From: Hyphomicrobiales bacterium
GTDB lineage: Bacteria; Pseudomonadota; Alphaproteobacteria; Rhizobiales; Beijerinckiaceae
DNA length: 64,000 nucleotides
Assembly (NCBI GenBank): GCA_900470095.1
Contig: UBZM01000056.1
Coordinates: forward strand, 43,956-107,955
Direction of reading: 5' to 3'
Shown here one piece after another: positions 9,188 to 17,591 of the stretch. The position numbers were made by a program, and so were the translations under genes. The first letter of the stretch is position 1, and every line of letters begins with the position of its first letter. The notes under the pieces are model-generated. The model saw only the letters and a program-made list of their open reading frames with translations, did not search any database and was not told the DNA's origin.

Positions 9188-9940
9188 CTAGAAGCCGACC
9201 GAGAGGCCCAGCCGCTTCGCCGCGTTCATGACGTGCCGCCGGGCGGCGCTGCGCGCCGCCTCCACGCGTTGCTCGACAATATTGTCATAGATTTCCTTAT
9301 GTTCCATGAGCACTGCCTCCGGCCGGCCGACATAGGAGGAAGAATTCAGCCTGGCGATGCGGACGGAGTTCTTGAGCTGCGCTCCAAGAAGATCGACCAG
9401 CTCGAGAATGAACGCATTTCCGGTCGCCTTGGCGATCGTGCTGTGGAAGGTGAAGTCGGCGTCAATACCGTCATCCCCATCGCGGATATTCGCATCGATG
9501 GCGTGGAGACACTGAGAGAGCGCGAGCAAGTCGCTGTCCGAACGCCTTAGCGCCGCATAGCCCGCCGCATCACCCTCGAGAGTCAGGCGCAATTCGAAGA
9601 CCTGCGACAGCTGCTCGCGATTATTCTCGATCTCTCGTGGATCGAGCCGGAACGATCCCGCGGCGCGCATGCTCGTCACGAAGGCGCCGCTGCCCTGGCG
9701 CGCGTCGACCAGCCCCTCCTGCTTGAGCCTCGAGATGGCTTCCCTGATGACGGCTCGGCTGACACCCATGCTCCGTGAGAGTGCGAACTCGGTCGGCAAT
9801 TTCTGGCCGATCTCGAGTTCGCCCCCACTGATGCGTGCCGCGAGATCGCCGGCGATCTGCTCGGCAAGGTTCGGCCGTCGCAAGGGACGGGGCTCTTCGG
9901 CAGGCGTGGATCCGGCGCTCTTGGTTTTCATTTCACCCAA
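9188..9940 (-). CDS. GntR family regulator, FadR subfamily (FCD domain)
   Basis: Transcription factor of 250 residues. The winged helix-turn-helix spans about residues 25-95 (LPTEFALSRSMGVSRAVIRE is diagnostic) and a C-terminal all-helical FCD domain spans about 105-235. FCD metal-ligand-type residues are visible in DFTFHSTIA, in MEHKEIYDNI and in ARRHVMNAA. It is divergent from an amino-acid/opine-type ABC operon and most likely represses it until an organic acid or amino acid derivative binds. A near-palindrome TTGTCGGGCAA lies 19 bp upstream of the start codon and suggests autoregulation. A second ATG is at 9931. Confidence 0.92.
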   Translation of the reverse strand: MGEMKTKSAGSTPAEEPRPLRRPNLAEQIAGDLAARISGGELEIGQKLPTEFALSRSMGVSRAVIREAISRLKQEGLVDARQGSGAFVTSMRAAGSFRLDPREIENNREQLSQVFELRLTLEGDAAGYAALRRSDSDLLALSQCLHAIDANIRDGDDGIDADFTFHSTIAKATGNAFILELVDLLGAQLKNSVRIARLNSSSYVGRPEAVLMEHKEIYDNIVEQRVEAARSAARRHVMNAAKRLGLSVGF

Positions 9941-9958
9941 TCACTATCAAAGGAATAT

Positions 9959-9969
9959 TTGTCGGGCAA
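9959..9969. promoter_or_regulatory. Candidate GntR operator, gntR-proximal
   Basis: TTGTCGGGCAA, an inverted repeat of TTGTC about one central base with one mismatch. It lies 19-29 bp upstream of the gntR start codon. The same motif occurs in perfect form at 10204. FadR-subfamily operators commonly have this short-arm, odd-centre form, so autoregulation is plausible. Confidence 0.5.
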
Positions 9970-10203
9970 CTTTGATCGACGCTGGAATGCGGCGATTGCT
10001 CATGCCGCAGCGACACCTCCTCGAGGCAGGTCTCTGCTCCATTCCAAGCGGAGCGTGTCAATTTCACATGAATCCTATCAAAGGTCCGCACGGCTAGCTG
10101 TGTAACCCGATCCAGGGCACTTTCTTCGCGCTGCTTAGGTTTCGCGATCCGGAAAGCCGGGCGGAACGCAACCGTGCTTGACGCCCATCTCCCAGTATGT
10201 TTT

Positions 10204-10214
10204 TTGTCCGACAA
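10204..10214. promoter_or_regulatory. Candidate GntR operator, ABC-operon-proximal
   Basis: TTGTCCGACAA, a perfect 5-1-5 inverted repeat in an A+T-rich segment about 195 bp upstream of the first permease gene. It shares the TTGTC half-site with the imperfect repeat at 9959. The pair flank the divergent promoters, which fits control of both directions by the gntR product. Confidence 0.55.
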
Positions 10215-10409
10215 CCAAACGATTGTTAAGTTCAAGACAAGAACAAAAAATGCAGTATCCGGGGAGGCTGACGTGAACGCGATCAGATTGCCATACGACT
10301 CGAATGGCGGATGCAAAGGGGAGTCCGATCAAGGTCCCCTCGAGCCGCGGGCGTTGGCTCCGGGCTTGGCATGAGCGTCTTGTCCGCCTGAGCCCGCGAG
10401 ACGCTGCCT

Positions 10410-11120
10410 ATGTCGACATTGTCGCTGATGAGCCTGGGCTCCGACGGTTGGGGCTTGGCGATGCTGGTTGCTGCCGGTGTGACCCTATCGGTCGCCTCAT
10501 GCGGCTTCCTCCTCGGTTCTGTGATCGGAGGTCTTGTTGCCTGGGTGAAGCTCTCAGGCGGTGCGGTCGCTCGCGCTGCGGCCGATGCCTACACCACGAT
10601 TCTTCGCGGCATTCCGGATCTCCTCATCATCTACCTCTTCTATTTCGGGGGAAGCGCCCTGCTCAGCAGTATCGCGGGGCTCCTCGGCCCCGGGGGCTTC
10701 GTCGGAGTGTCAGGTTTTGCCGCGGGCGCGACTGCGATCGGTATTATCTCCGGGGCTTATCAGTCGGAGGTCTTTCGAGGAGCGTACACGGCGCTGAACC
10801 GGGGTGAGATCGAGGCGGCGAAATCCGTGGGCATGCATCGCGCCCTGATGTTCCGTCGCATCATCGCACCGCAGGTGCTGCGATATGCCATTCCAGGCCT
10901 GGGCAATGTCTGGCAACTGGCCTTGAAGGAGTCTGCTCTCGTCTCGGTCACGGGGCTTGTCGAACTGCTTCGCCAGTCGGCCATTGGTGCCGGGTCCACG
11001 CGTGAGCCGTTCAGCTTCTATCTCGCCGCGGCCGTGCTCTATCTGGCAATCACCACGGTCTCCTCTTGGGGATTCCGGCGTGCCGAGAGCTACGCGATGC
11101 GCGGCGTCCGGAGAACGTGA
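10410..11120 (+). CDS. Polar amino acid/opine-type ABC transporter permease (HisQ-like)
   Basis: Inner-membrane permease of the HisMQ family, 236 residues with about five membrane segments. The EAA loop that docks the ATPase is EIEAAKSVGMHRALMFRRII (about residues 131-150), and the preceding YQSEVFRGA is typical of HisQ/OccQ/NocQ proteins. First gene of a permease-permease-ATPase-binding protein run. The start has no strong Shine-Dalgarno; an internal ATG at 10428 is an alternative. Confidence 0.92.
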   Translation: MSTLSLMSLGSDGWGLAMLVAAGVTLSVASCGFLLGSVIGGLVAWVKLSGGAVARAAADAYTTILRGIPDLLIIYLFYFGGSALLSSIAGLLGPGGFVGVSGFAAGATAIGIISGAYQSEVFRGAYTALNRGEIEAAKSVGMHRALMFRRIIAPQVLRYAIPGLGNVWQLALKESALVSVTGLVELLRQSAIGAGSTREPFSFYLAAAVLYLAITTVSSWGFRRAESYAMRGVRRT

Positions 11121-11176
11121 ATGCAGCACGCTCACATGCCGGCCAACCTCAAGCATTCTGAGGATCGAATCGCGTG

Positions 11177-11917
11177 ATGGACGCTGCATTCATGGGCGAA
11201 ACCTTCCTCAAATTGCTGGAAGGACTTCCCCTCACACTTAAGCTCACGTTTTCATCTGTCACACTAGGCCTGGTCGTAGCGATGGCCCTCGCGACGATGC
11301 GCATGTCTGGGATGCCAGCTCTGGACTGGTTCGCGCGCGCCTATGTGTTCGTGTTCCGCGGAACGCCCCTTCTTGTTCAGATCTTCCTCATCTACTACGG
11401 GCTCGGGCAATTTCGGCCGGCCCTGCAAGCCTTGAACCTATGGGGTTTCTTCCGCGAGCCGTATTGGTGCGCACTGCTCGCCCTTACCTTGAATACCGCG
11501 GCCTATGTGAGCGAGATCATCCGCGGAGGGCTGCAGTCGGTCCCGCGAGGTCAGATCGAAGCGGCGCGCGCCTGCGGGATGTCGCCGTTTCTCCTCTATC
11601 GCCGGATCATCATTCCGATTGCTGTCCGTCAGGCGCTTCCGGGCTATGGCAATGAAATTATCCTGATGGTGAAGGCAACATCGCTGGCCTCGATTATCAC
11701 GATGATGGAAGTCACCGGCATTGCGCACAAGCTGATTTCGCAGACCTTCCGTGCCATCGAGATCTTCATTTGCGCCGGCGCCATCTACCTCATCCTCAAT
11801 TTCGTCGTGACGCGGGCAATACAGGCCCTTGAACACCGGCTTTCCCCGCATTTGCGGGACGCGCCCGTGCCTGTCCAGCGCCTCGATCCGGCCATCAGCA
11901 GCGGAGTCGATCGGTGA
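11177..11917 (+). CDS. Polar amino acid/opine-type ABC transporter permease (HisM-like)
   Basis: Second permease, 246 residues from the ATG at 11177 (a GTG directly precedes it at 11174). It contains FRGTPLLVQIFLIYYGLGQF near residues 56-75, a hallmark of HisM/OccM permeases, and the EAA loop QIEAARACGMSPFLLYRRII. Its stop overlaps the GTG start of the ATPase gene. It should pair with the HisQ-like subunit to form the translocation pore. Confidence 0.92.
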   Translation: MDAAFMGETFLKLLEGLPLTLKLTFSSVTLGLVVAMALATMRMSGMPALDWFARAYVFVFRGTPLLVQIFLIYYGLGQFRPALQALNLWGFFREPYWCALLALTLNTAAYVSEIIRGGLQSVPRGQIEAARACGMSPFLLYRRIIIPIAVRQALPGYGNEIILMVKATSLASIITMMEVTGIAHKLISQTFRAIEIFICAGAIYLILNFVVTRAIQALEHRLSPHLRDAPVPVQRLDPAISSGVDR

Positions 11918-12690
11918 CCTTACTGTCTACGCCTGCCGTGTCGGTGCGCGATCTGCGCAAGAGTTTCGGCTCCTTGGAAGTCTTGCGCGGCATTTCGCTT
12001 GATGCAGCCGAGGGGCAGGTGATCTCAATCCTGGGCTCGTCGGGTTCCGGCAAGTCAACGATGCTTCGGTGCATCAACATGCTGGAGACGCCCGACGCCG
12101 GCGAGATCGCGATCGGCGGTGAAGTCATTGCGTTGCGCAAGGGCAGAAACGGACGCACGGAGCCGGCTAATCGCTCCCAGGTCGACCGTATCCGCTCCCG
12201 CGTTGCGATGGTCTTCCAAAGCTTCAATCTCTGGTCGCATCTGACGGTACTCGAGAACGTCATCGAGGCGCCAATCCATGTGCAGAAGCGACCGAGGGCC
12301 GAGTGCATCGCCGAGGCCGAGGCCCTGCTTGCGAAGGTCGGCATCGTCGACAAGCGTAACCATTATCCAGCTCATCTGTCGGGCGGTCAGCAGCAGCGTG
12401 CTGCCATCGCTCGCGCCCTCGCCATGAAGCCGCAGCTGATGCTGTTCGACGAGCCGACCTCGGCGCTCGATCCTGAGCTCGTCGGCGAGGTTCTGCGCGT
12501 CATGCGATCGCTGGCGGAAGAGGGCCGGACCATGCTCGTGGTCACGCACGAGATGGGTTTTGCTCGGGACGTCTCGTCCCGTGTGGTGTTCCTCCACAAG
12601 GGGATGGTGGAGGAGGACGGGCCGCCTGGCGAAGTATTCAGCGCACCCACATCGCCACGGTTTCGACAATTCATCTCTGAGCATCGTTAG
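11914..12690 (+). CDS. Polar amino acid/opine-type ABC transporter ATP-binding protein (HisP/OccP-like)
   Basis: ABC ATPase of 258 residues, starting at a GTG that overlaps the permease stop (GTGA). Walker A is GSSGSGKST, the signature LSGGQQQRAAIARAL and Walker B LMLFDEPTSALDPE, followed by the switch His in VVTHEMGFA. The full HisP length and the extra loop before the Q-loop (VAMVFQSFNLWSHLTVLENV, about residues 98-117) match HisP/GlnQ ATPases. Confidence 0.94.
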   Translation: MTLLSTPAVSVRDLRKSFGSLEVLRGISLDAAEGQVISILGSSGSGKSTMLRCINMLETPDAGEIAIGGEVIALRKGRNGRTEPANRSQVDRIRSRVAMVFQSFNLWSHLTVLENVIEAPIHVQKRPRAECIAEAEALLAKVGIVDKRNHYPAHLSGGQQQRAAIARALAMKPQLMLFDEPTSALDPELVGEVLRVMRSLAEEGRTMLVVTHEMGFARDVSSRVVFLHKGMVEEDGPPGEVFSAPTSPRFRQFISEHR

Positions 12691-12700
12691 GAGGGACACG

Positions 12701-13555
12701 ATGAACAACCCGAGATTTCGACTGGGCTGGCTGGCGCTGAGCGCTTGCGCATTCCTGGCTACTGCCGCGGAAGCACAGCAGGGAAGGGAGATCACCATCG
12801 CAACCGAAGGGGCCTTCATGCCCTGGAACTACACCGAGCCGAGCGGGAAGCTCGGCGGTTTCGACGTCGAGCTGGTGAACGATCTCTGCCGCCGAATGAA
12901 TGCCAAGTGCAAGGTCGTCGGCCAGGACTGGGCCGGCATCATCCCGGCTCTCCAAGCGGGAAAGCACGACGCAGTGATGACGGGGATGAACATTACCGAC
13001 AAAAGGCTGGCGGTGATCGGCTTTTCGAGGCCGTACGCCACGAGCCGCCACGTCTTCGCGACGATGACCGATCGCGAAACGCTCAATCTTCCCAAGAGCG
13101 GACAGCTGATCGACATCACGTCTCTCAGCGACGACGGCAAAAACACGATTGAGCAGATGAAAAAGCTGATCAAGGGGAAAACGATCGGCGTGCAGACATC
13201 GACCAACGCGCTTGCATTCCTGGAGACCTACTTCAAGGGAGACATCGAGATCAGGGAATACAAGACGGCCGAGCAGCATGATCTTGATCTCTCCGCAGGT
13301 CGCATTGATGCGGTGTTCGTTGACTACGCGTCTGCGATGTCGTCGCGTGAAAAGAAGGAACTGAACGGCATGACCATTGCGGGGCCGTCATTTCGCGGCG
13401 GGCTCCTTGGTCGTGGCGTCGCGATCGGCCTGCGCAAGGACGATGGCGAGCTCAAGCAACGCTTTGACCAGGCGATCGAGCAGGCACTCGCGGATGGCAC
13501 GATCAAGACTCTGTCGATGAAATGGTTCAAGTCCGACATGTCGCCTCCGCAATAA
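12701..13555 (+). CDS. Amino acid/opine ABC transporter, periplasmic binding protein (SBP_bac_3)
   Basis: Periplasmic receptor of 284 residues. The start at 12701 has a strong AGGAGG 7 nt upstream. A Sec signal peptide (LALSACAFLATAAEA) ends near residue 24. The mature protein begins EITIATEGAFMPWNYTEPSGK, the usual opening of the ArgT/HisJ/OccT/NocT family, and retains the ligand-binding MTGMNITDKR segment. The ligand is probably a basic amino acid or an N-substituted amino acid of the opine type; this is inferred from family and the flavoenzyme downstream. Confidence 0.92.
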   Translation: MNNPRFRLGWLALSACAFLATAAEAQQGREITIATEGAFMPWNYTEPSGKLGGFDVELVNDLCRRMNAKCKVVGQDWAGIIPALQAGKHDAVMTGMNITDKRLAVIGFSRPYATSRHVFATMTDRETLNLPKSGQLIDITSLSDDGKNTIEQMKKLIKGKTIGVQTSTNALAFLETYFKGDIEIREYKTAEQHDLDLSAGRIDAVFVDYASAMSSREKKELNGMTIAGPSFRGGLLGRGVAIGLRKDDGELKQRFDQAIEQALADGTIKTLSMKWFKSDMSPPQ

Positions 13556-13598
13556 TCCCGTCGATGGAGGAGATTGACGGACTGGATCTTGAGAGCCC

Positions 13599-13633
13599 CC
13601 GGGCGGGCAGGGCTGCCGGCCGAGCCCGCCCGG
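13599..13633 (+). terminator. Hairpin between the binding-protein gene and the FAD oxidase gene
   Basis: Perfect 10-bp arms CCGGGCGGGC and GCCCGCCCGG enclose a 15-nt loop. It lies 44 bp after the binding-protein stop and about 145 bp before the next gene. No run of T follows, so it is either an RNA-stabilising or attenuating stem rather than a strong intrinsic terminator. Confidence 0.5.
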
Positions 13634-13778
13634 ACCGAACTCCGCCTGTTGACCTTAGGTCGGCAAGGCCAGGCACAATCAGTGGCCGGTGCACGCAAAG
13701 CGAATCCGTCTGACGGGACGAGAGTTCCCAAACGGTTCCGATCAACACGCCCGGATTTGCCAGCGATCGAGCGCAGAC

Positions 13779-15209
13779 ATGAGCGACACCAGACATCTTG
13801 ACGCCATCAGCGCAATCGTCGGGACCAAGGGATTGGTCACCGACGCTGCCGACATGCGCCGATACGAGGTCGGAGCACGGTATGACGAAGGGAGGGCGCT
13901 ATTCGTCGTCCGGCCCGGGACAACCGAAGAGGTGTCCCGCGTCGTCGCCTATGCGGTCTCGCATGGCGTTCGACTCGTGCCTCAAGGCGGGAACACGGGT
14001 GTGGTCGGGGGATCCACTCCCGATCGGTCGGGAACGCAGGTCGTTCTCAGCGTCGACCGCCTGAGCGCTCCGCTCGAAATCGATCTGACCAATCGCACAG
14101 TGATGGTAGGGGCCGGCGTTCGCTTGTCGACGCTGAATGAGACCCTCGCGACGCATGGGCTCTTTCTGCCGATCGATCTCGGCGCAGATCCGATGGTTGG
14201 CGGCATGGTTGCCACGAACACCGGTGGCGCTCGCTTCCTCCGTTATGGCGCTATGCGGCGACAGGTTCTGGGTCTGGAGGTCGTGCTTCCAGATCGTAAT
14301 GGCACCATCCTTGACCTCACGACCGGCCTCCGGAAAGACAACGCCCATATCGACCTGAAACATCTCTTCGTCGGGACGAGCGGGGCCTTCGGCGTCATTA
14401 CAAGGGCGGTTCTCGAAGTGCAGCGCGTCCCGCGACAGGTCGCGACGGCGTTGCTCGTGCCGCGTGACGATGAGGCCATTCCCCTCCTGCTCACGGCGCT
14501 CGAGGAAGCGTGCGGCGAGTATCTGAGCGCCGTCGAGGGGATCTCGCGGAACGCGATGAAGCGAACATTTGCCCATGTCGAGCGCCTGAGAAATCCATTC
14601 GCTCGCGGCGAGATTCCGCCTTACGCGATCCTCGTCGAACTGACCCGGAATTGGCCCGAGCGCGGGCATGAAGCCGCGCTCCCAGCCGTTCTCGAGACCG
14701 TTCTCGCCGAGCTGTTCGAGCAGGATGATCCGCTGCTCGCCGATGCGCTGATTGGTCGGTCGGAGGAACTCTGGGCGTTGCGGCATTCCTTGCCGGAGGG
14801 GCTGAAGGCGGCGGGGCATGTGATCGCCTTCGATCTTTCCCTGAAGCGCTCAGATCTTGTTCCCTTCCGAACCGAGATCGTTCCGCTGCTCAATGCCGAG
14901 TTCCCCGAGCTCGAGCTCTGCGATTTCGGGCATATTGCCGACGGCGGCATGCACTTCAATCTTGTGCATCCCGGCCGGCCAGATGCCGCTTATATCGAGC
15001 GCGTCCGGGACAAGGTGCTGGACGTCGTCATCCGGGGCTATGGGGGCAGTTTTACCGGCGAGCATGCGCTGGGTCGATCAAACCAGTCTCTCTACGATCG
15101 ATATACACCGGAACTCGTGAAGCAGCTTTCGGCATCTCTCCAGGGCGCGTTGACCGAGGCTACGATGGGAAACGTGCGTTTCGCGCCGGCGAACCGAGCG
15201 CTTCGTTAG
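13779..15209 (+). CDS. FAD-linked oxidoreductase, D-2-hydroxyacid dehydrogenase/GlcD-like
   Basis: Flavoprotein of the VAO family, 476 residues from ATG 13779. The N-terminal PCMH FAD domain has LVPQGGNTGVVGG (about residues 68-80), the pyrophosphate-binding block, and the central part has GADPMVGGMVATNTGG. The C-terminal FAD-oxidase_C domain has metal-ligand-type histidines in GHIADGGMHFN and GEHALGRSN, as in D-2-hydroxyglutarate and D-lactate dehydrogenases. It probably oxidises a D-2-hydroxy acid and passes electrons to quinone or an ETF-like acceptor. It closes the GntR-controlled transport cluster, so its substrate is probably the imported compound or a product of it. Confidence 0.88.
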   Translation: MSDTRHLDAISAIVGTKGLVTDAADMRRYEVGARYDEGRALFVVRPGTTEEVSRVVAYAVSHGVRLVPQGGNTGVVGGSTPDRSGTQVVLSVDRLSAPLEIDLTNRTVMVGAGVRLSTLNETLATHGLFLPIDLGADPMVGGMVATNTGGARFLRYGAMRRQVLGLEVVLPDRNGTILDLTTGLRKDNAHIDLKHLFVGTSGAFGVITRAVLEVQRVPRQVATALLVPRDDEAIPLLLTALEEACGEYLSAVEGISRNAMKRTFAHVERLRNPFARGEIPPYAILVELTRNWPERGHEAALPAVLETVLAELFEQDDPLLADALIGRSEELWALRHSLPEGLKAAGHVIAFDLSLKRSDLVPFRTEIVPLLNAEFPELELCDFGHIADGGMHFNLVHPGRPDAAYIERVRDKVLDVVIRGYGGSFTGEHALGRSNQSLYDRYTPELVKQLSASLQGALTEATMGNVRFAPANRALR

Positions 15210-15361
15210 CACGGCTCCCCTGGCCTCGACTGCGTTCACCCTGCCGGTGCTGAAATGACCTGAGACGCAACTGCGCCAACCGGGCCCTGGCTGGAGCAGG
15301 CGCTTGCAGACGCCTGCCTACGGCCGGGGATTCCAGGTTTGGCTCACGGCGCGCCCCGAGC

Positions 15362-16279
15362 TTACAGCCTCTTTCCATGCACCTTCTGGCGCTCGAGATG
15401 CAGATACGCGACGAAGTCTGACACCAACTGCGAGCGCAGGCGGTGCGAGGGGTAGAGAACCCCGAAATTATAGGCGATGGCCGGCCGGAAAGGGCGCGAA
15501 ACCAATCCGAGCGGTTCGAACGCTTTTGCCGTGAACGGATCCGCAATGGTCAGGCCCAGTCCCTGCATCACCATCTGGCAGGCGATGGCAGCGATCGGGG
15601 TTTCGACGCGAACGTCGCAACGCACCTTGGCATCGTCGAGCACCTGCTGCAGCGAGCGCGACATGAAGCTGCCCGCGCCCTTGCCGATGAACGGCATGCC
15701 GTCCAGGTCCTGCGGGATGATCTCCGTCCGCATCGCAAGCGGATGATCGGCCGGCATCACGCAGACACCGATGGCAGGGTCGAACAGCTCGATCTCGACC
15801 CCCGGCTTGTCCATCGGCAGCATCGCGAAGCCGACATCGAATTGCTGTGTCGACACCCATGAGGCAATCGATTCCGAGCGCTGCGCCTGGATCGCGGCGG
15901 CGACGCTCGGCCGGTCCTTGAGAAATCCGGCAAGGGCGACAGGCAGGAACGTGTGCGCCAAAGCCGGCATGCTGACGATCCGCAACTGCTCGACCCGGCG
16001 CTCCTTGATCTGGGCAGCGCGCTCGCTGATCCGTTCGAGTCCGACGAAACTGCGCTCGACCTCCTGATGCAAGGCCATCGCCTCGGGCGTTGCGACCGTG
16101 CGGCCATCGCTGCGCGTGAACAGCACGAATCCGACCGCCTCCTGCAACTCCTTCATCAGCCGGCTGATCGAGGGCTGCGAGCTGCGGAGCAGGCGCGCGG
16201 CCTTGGTGAAGCTCCCGACATGCAGGACCGCGTTGAAGGCTTCGGCATGCCTGTGGGTGATCTGAGCCAAATCGGGCAC
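15362..16279 (-). CDS. LysR family regulator, NocR/OccR-like
   Basis: LysR-type activator of 305 residues. The N-terminal helix-turn-helix lies in SFTKAARLLRSSQPSISRLM (about residues 23-42), followed by the linker helix and a periplasmic-binding-like effector domain. The opening HRHAEAFNAVLHVGSFTKAARLL and the PEAMALHQEVERSF linker resemble NocR/OccR, the regulators of opine catabolism; this resemblance is from memory of the family. It is divergent from a polyamine-type ABC operon that includes an opine-dehydrogenase-like gene, which makes an opine-like inducer plausible. Confidence 0.88.
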   Translation of the reverse strand: MPDLAQITHRHAEAFNAVLHVGSFTKAARLLRSSQPSISRLMKELQEAVGFVLFTRSDGRTVATPEAMALHQEVERSFVGLERISERAAQIKERRVEQLRIVSMPALAHTFLPVALAGFLKDRPSVAAAIQAQRSESIASWVSTQQFDVGFAMLPMDKPGVEIELFDPAIGVCVMPADHPLAMRTEIIPQDLDGMPFIGKGAGSFMSRSLQQVLDDAKVRCDVRVETPIAAIACQMVMQGLGLTIADPFTAKAFEPLGLVSRPFRPAIAYNFGVLYPSHRLRSQLVSDFVAYLHLERQKVHGKRL

Positions 16280-16475
16280 TCCATTCTCGTTCCGCCACGG
16301 TTGGCCTAACCGAGCGTTGCGACCCGGTCAGTGCGCCGGCAACGCAATCACGGCGAGATCATATCAAATCTGAATGGCGTGATCCATAATCAGTCAATTG
16401 ACAGATGGGTGCCGCTCCCCAACCCTTGGCTGCAACGGGGGCCGTGTTCCCCGGCCAAACAGGGGATTTTTCGGC
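16280..16475. promoter_or_regulatory. Divergent promoter region, LysR gene and polyamine-type ABC operon
   Basis: This 196-bp gap between divergent starts must hold both promoters. The segment around 16358-16405 is A+T-rich and contains T-N11-A-like spacings, but I could not find one clear palindrome to name as the LysR box. Confidence 0.45.
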
Positions 16476-17525
16476 ATGGCCACTTTGCGTTCGACTTCGC
16501 TTGGATCCGTCTTCGCCATCGCGCTCGCCACGGGCGGCCTTGTCAGCTCGGGAGCGAGCGCCCAGCAGACGATGTATGTCGCGGGCTATGGCGGCTCGTT
16601 CGAGCGCCTAATGCGCACCGCGATCATTCCGCCCTTCGAGAAGGCGAACAACGTCAAGGTCGAGTATGTCGCGGGACAGTCGACGGCGACGCTCGCCAAG
16701 CTACAGGCCCAGCGCGGCAAGCAGGAGATCGATGTCGCCATGGTCGATGACGGCCCGATGTATCAGGCGGTGCAGTTCGGCTTCTGCGCGCCGATCGAAA
16801 AGGCCCCGGTGCTGGACGATGTCTACCCGATCGCGAAACTGGACGAGAAGGCCATCGCCTTCGGTATCGGCGTCACCACCCCGGTCTATAATACCAAGAT
16901 CTTCAAGGAGAAGGGTTGGCCGGTGCCGACCTCCTGGGGCGACCTCGGCAACAGCGCCTATAAGGGCCAGCTTGCCCTGCTTGGCGCCGCCAGCACGACT
17001 GGCCTGCATGGGCTGATCATGGTGGCGCGCGCCGAGGGCGGCGGCGAGAACAAGATCGAGCCCGGCTTCGCCGCGTTCAAGGACAAGATCCGGCCCAATA
17101 TCCTGACCTTCGCGCCCTCCGCTCCGAAGCTCGAGGAGTTGCTGCAAAGCGGCGAGATCGCGCTGACCGTGATTTCGCGCTCGCGCGCCGTCGCGCTGAA
17201 GAAGGAGGGCCTGCCGCTTGAAGTGGCCGAGCCGAAGGAAGGGGCCGGCGCACTGATGGTGACGATGTGTCCCGTCGTTGACAGCGACGTGGCGCCGCAA
17301 TCGCAAAAGTTCATTCAGCACATGCTTTCGCCCGCCATCCAGAAGGTCTTTGCCGGCGCGGGCTACGGCCCGGTGAACCGCAAGACGGAGCTGACGGCGG
17401 ATGAAGCCGCGGGCCTGGCGGTCGGCGACGAGGCCGTTTCCAAGCTCGCCAAGATCGACTGGCCGACCGTCAACCAGAACCGGGCCGCTTGGACGCAGCG
17501 CTGGAACCGCGAGATCGAGCGCTAG
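16476..17525 (+). CDS. Polyamine/opine-type ABC transporter, periplasmic binding protein
   Basis: Periplasmic receptor of the PotD/SBP_bac_8 type, 349 residues. A Sec signal peptide (VFAIALATGGLVSSGASA) ends near residue 30, and the mature protein starts QQTMYVAGYGGSFERLM, as in many spermidine/putrescine-like and opine-like receptors. The start at 16476 has AGGGG about 11 nt upstream; longer in-frame starts would not leave a proper signal peptide. First gene of a binding protein-ATPase-permease-permease operon. Confidence 0.9.
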   Translation: MATLRSTSLGSVFAIALATGGLVSSGASAQQTMYVAGYGGSFERLMRTAIIPPFEKANNVKVEYVAGQSTATLAKLQAQRGKQEIDVAMVDDGPMYQAVQFGFCAPIEKAPVLDDVYPIAKLDEKAIAFGIGVTTPVYNTKIFKEKGWPVPTSWGDLGNSAYKGQLALLGAASTTGLHGLIMVARAEGGGENKIEPGFAAFKDKIRPNILTFAPSAPKLEELLQSGEIALTVISRSRAVALKKEGLPLEVAEPKEGAGALMVTMCPVVDSDVAPQSQKFIQHMLSPAIQKVFAGAGYGPVNRKTELTADEAAGLAVGDEAVSKLAKIDWPTVNQNRAAWTQRWNREIER

Positions 17526-17545
17526 CCCTCGTCCCCGGACACCAG

Positions 17546-17568
17546 GGCCCGCGCCCGCGGCGCGGGCC
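17546..17568 (+). terminator. GC-rich hairpin with short T-tract after the binding-protein gene
   Basis: Arms GGCCCGCGC and GCGCGGGCC (9 bp) with a 5-nt loop, followed at once by GTTTTC. It lies between the binding-protein and ATPase genes. Such a stem usually acts as a partial terminator or RNA stabiliser that keeps binding-protein mRNA more abundant than transporter mRNA. Confidence 0.65.
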
Positions 17569-17591
17569 GTTTTCATGGATCACCATCGACT

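Larger units (their letters stand above)
9941..10409. promoter_or_regulatory. Divergent regulatory region between gntR and the polar ABC operon
   Basis: This 469-bp stretch has no convincing gene; short open frames in it lack family features and ribosome sites. It is noticeably richer in A+T than its surroundings around 10195-10260, as expected of a promoter. It contains two related inverted repeats, listed separately, that fit binding by the adjacent FadR-type regulator. I cannot assign -35/-10 boxes with confidence. Confidence 0.6.
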
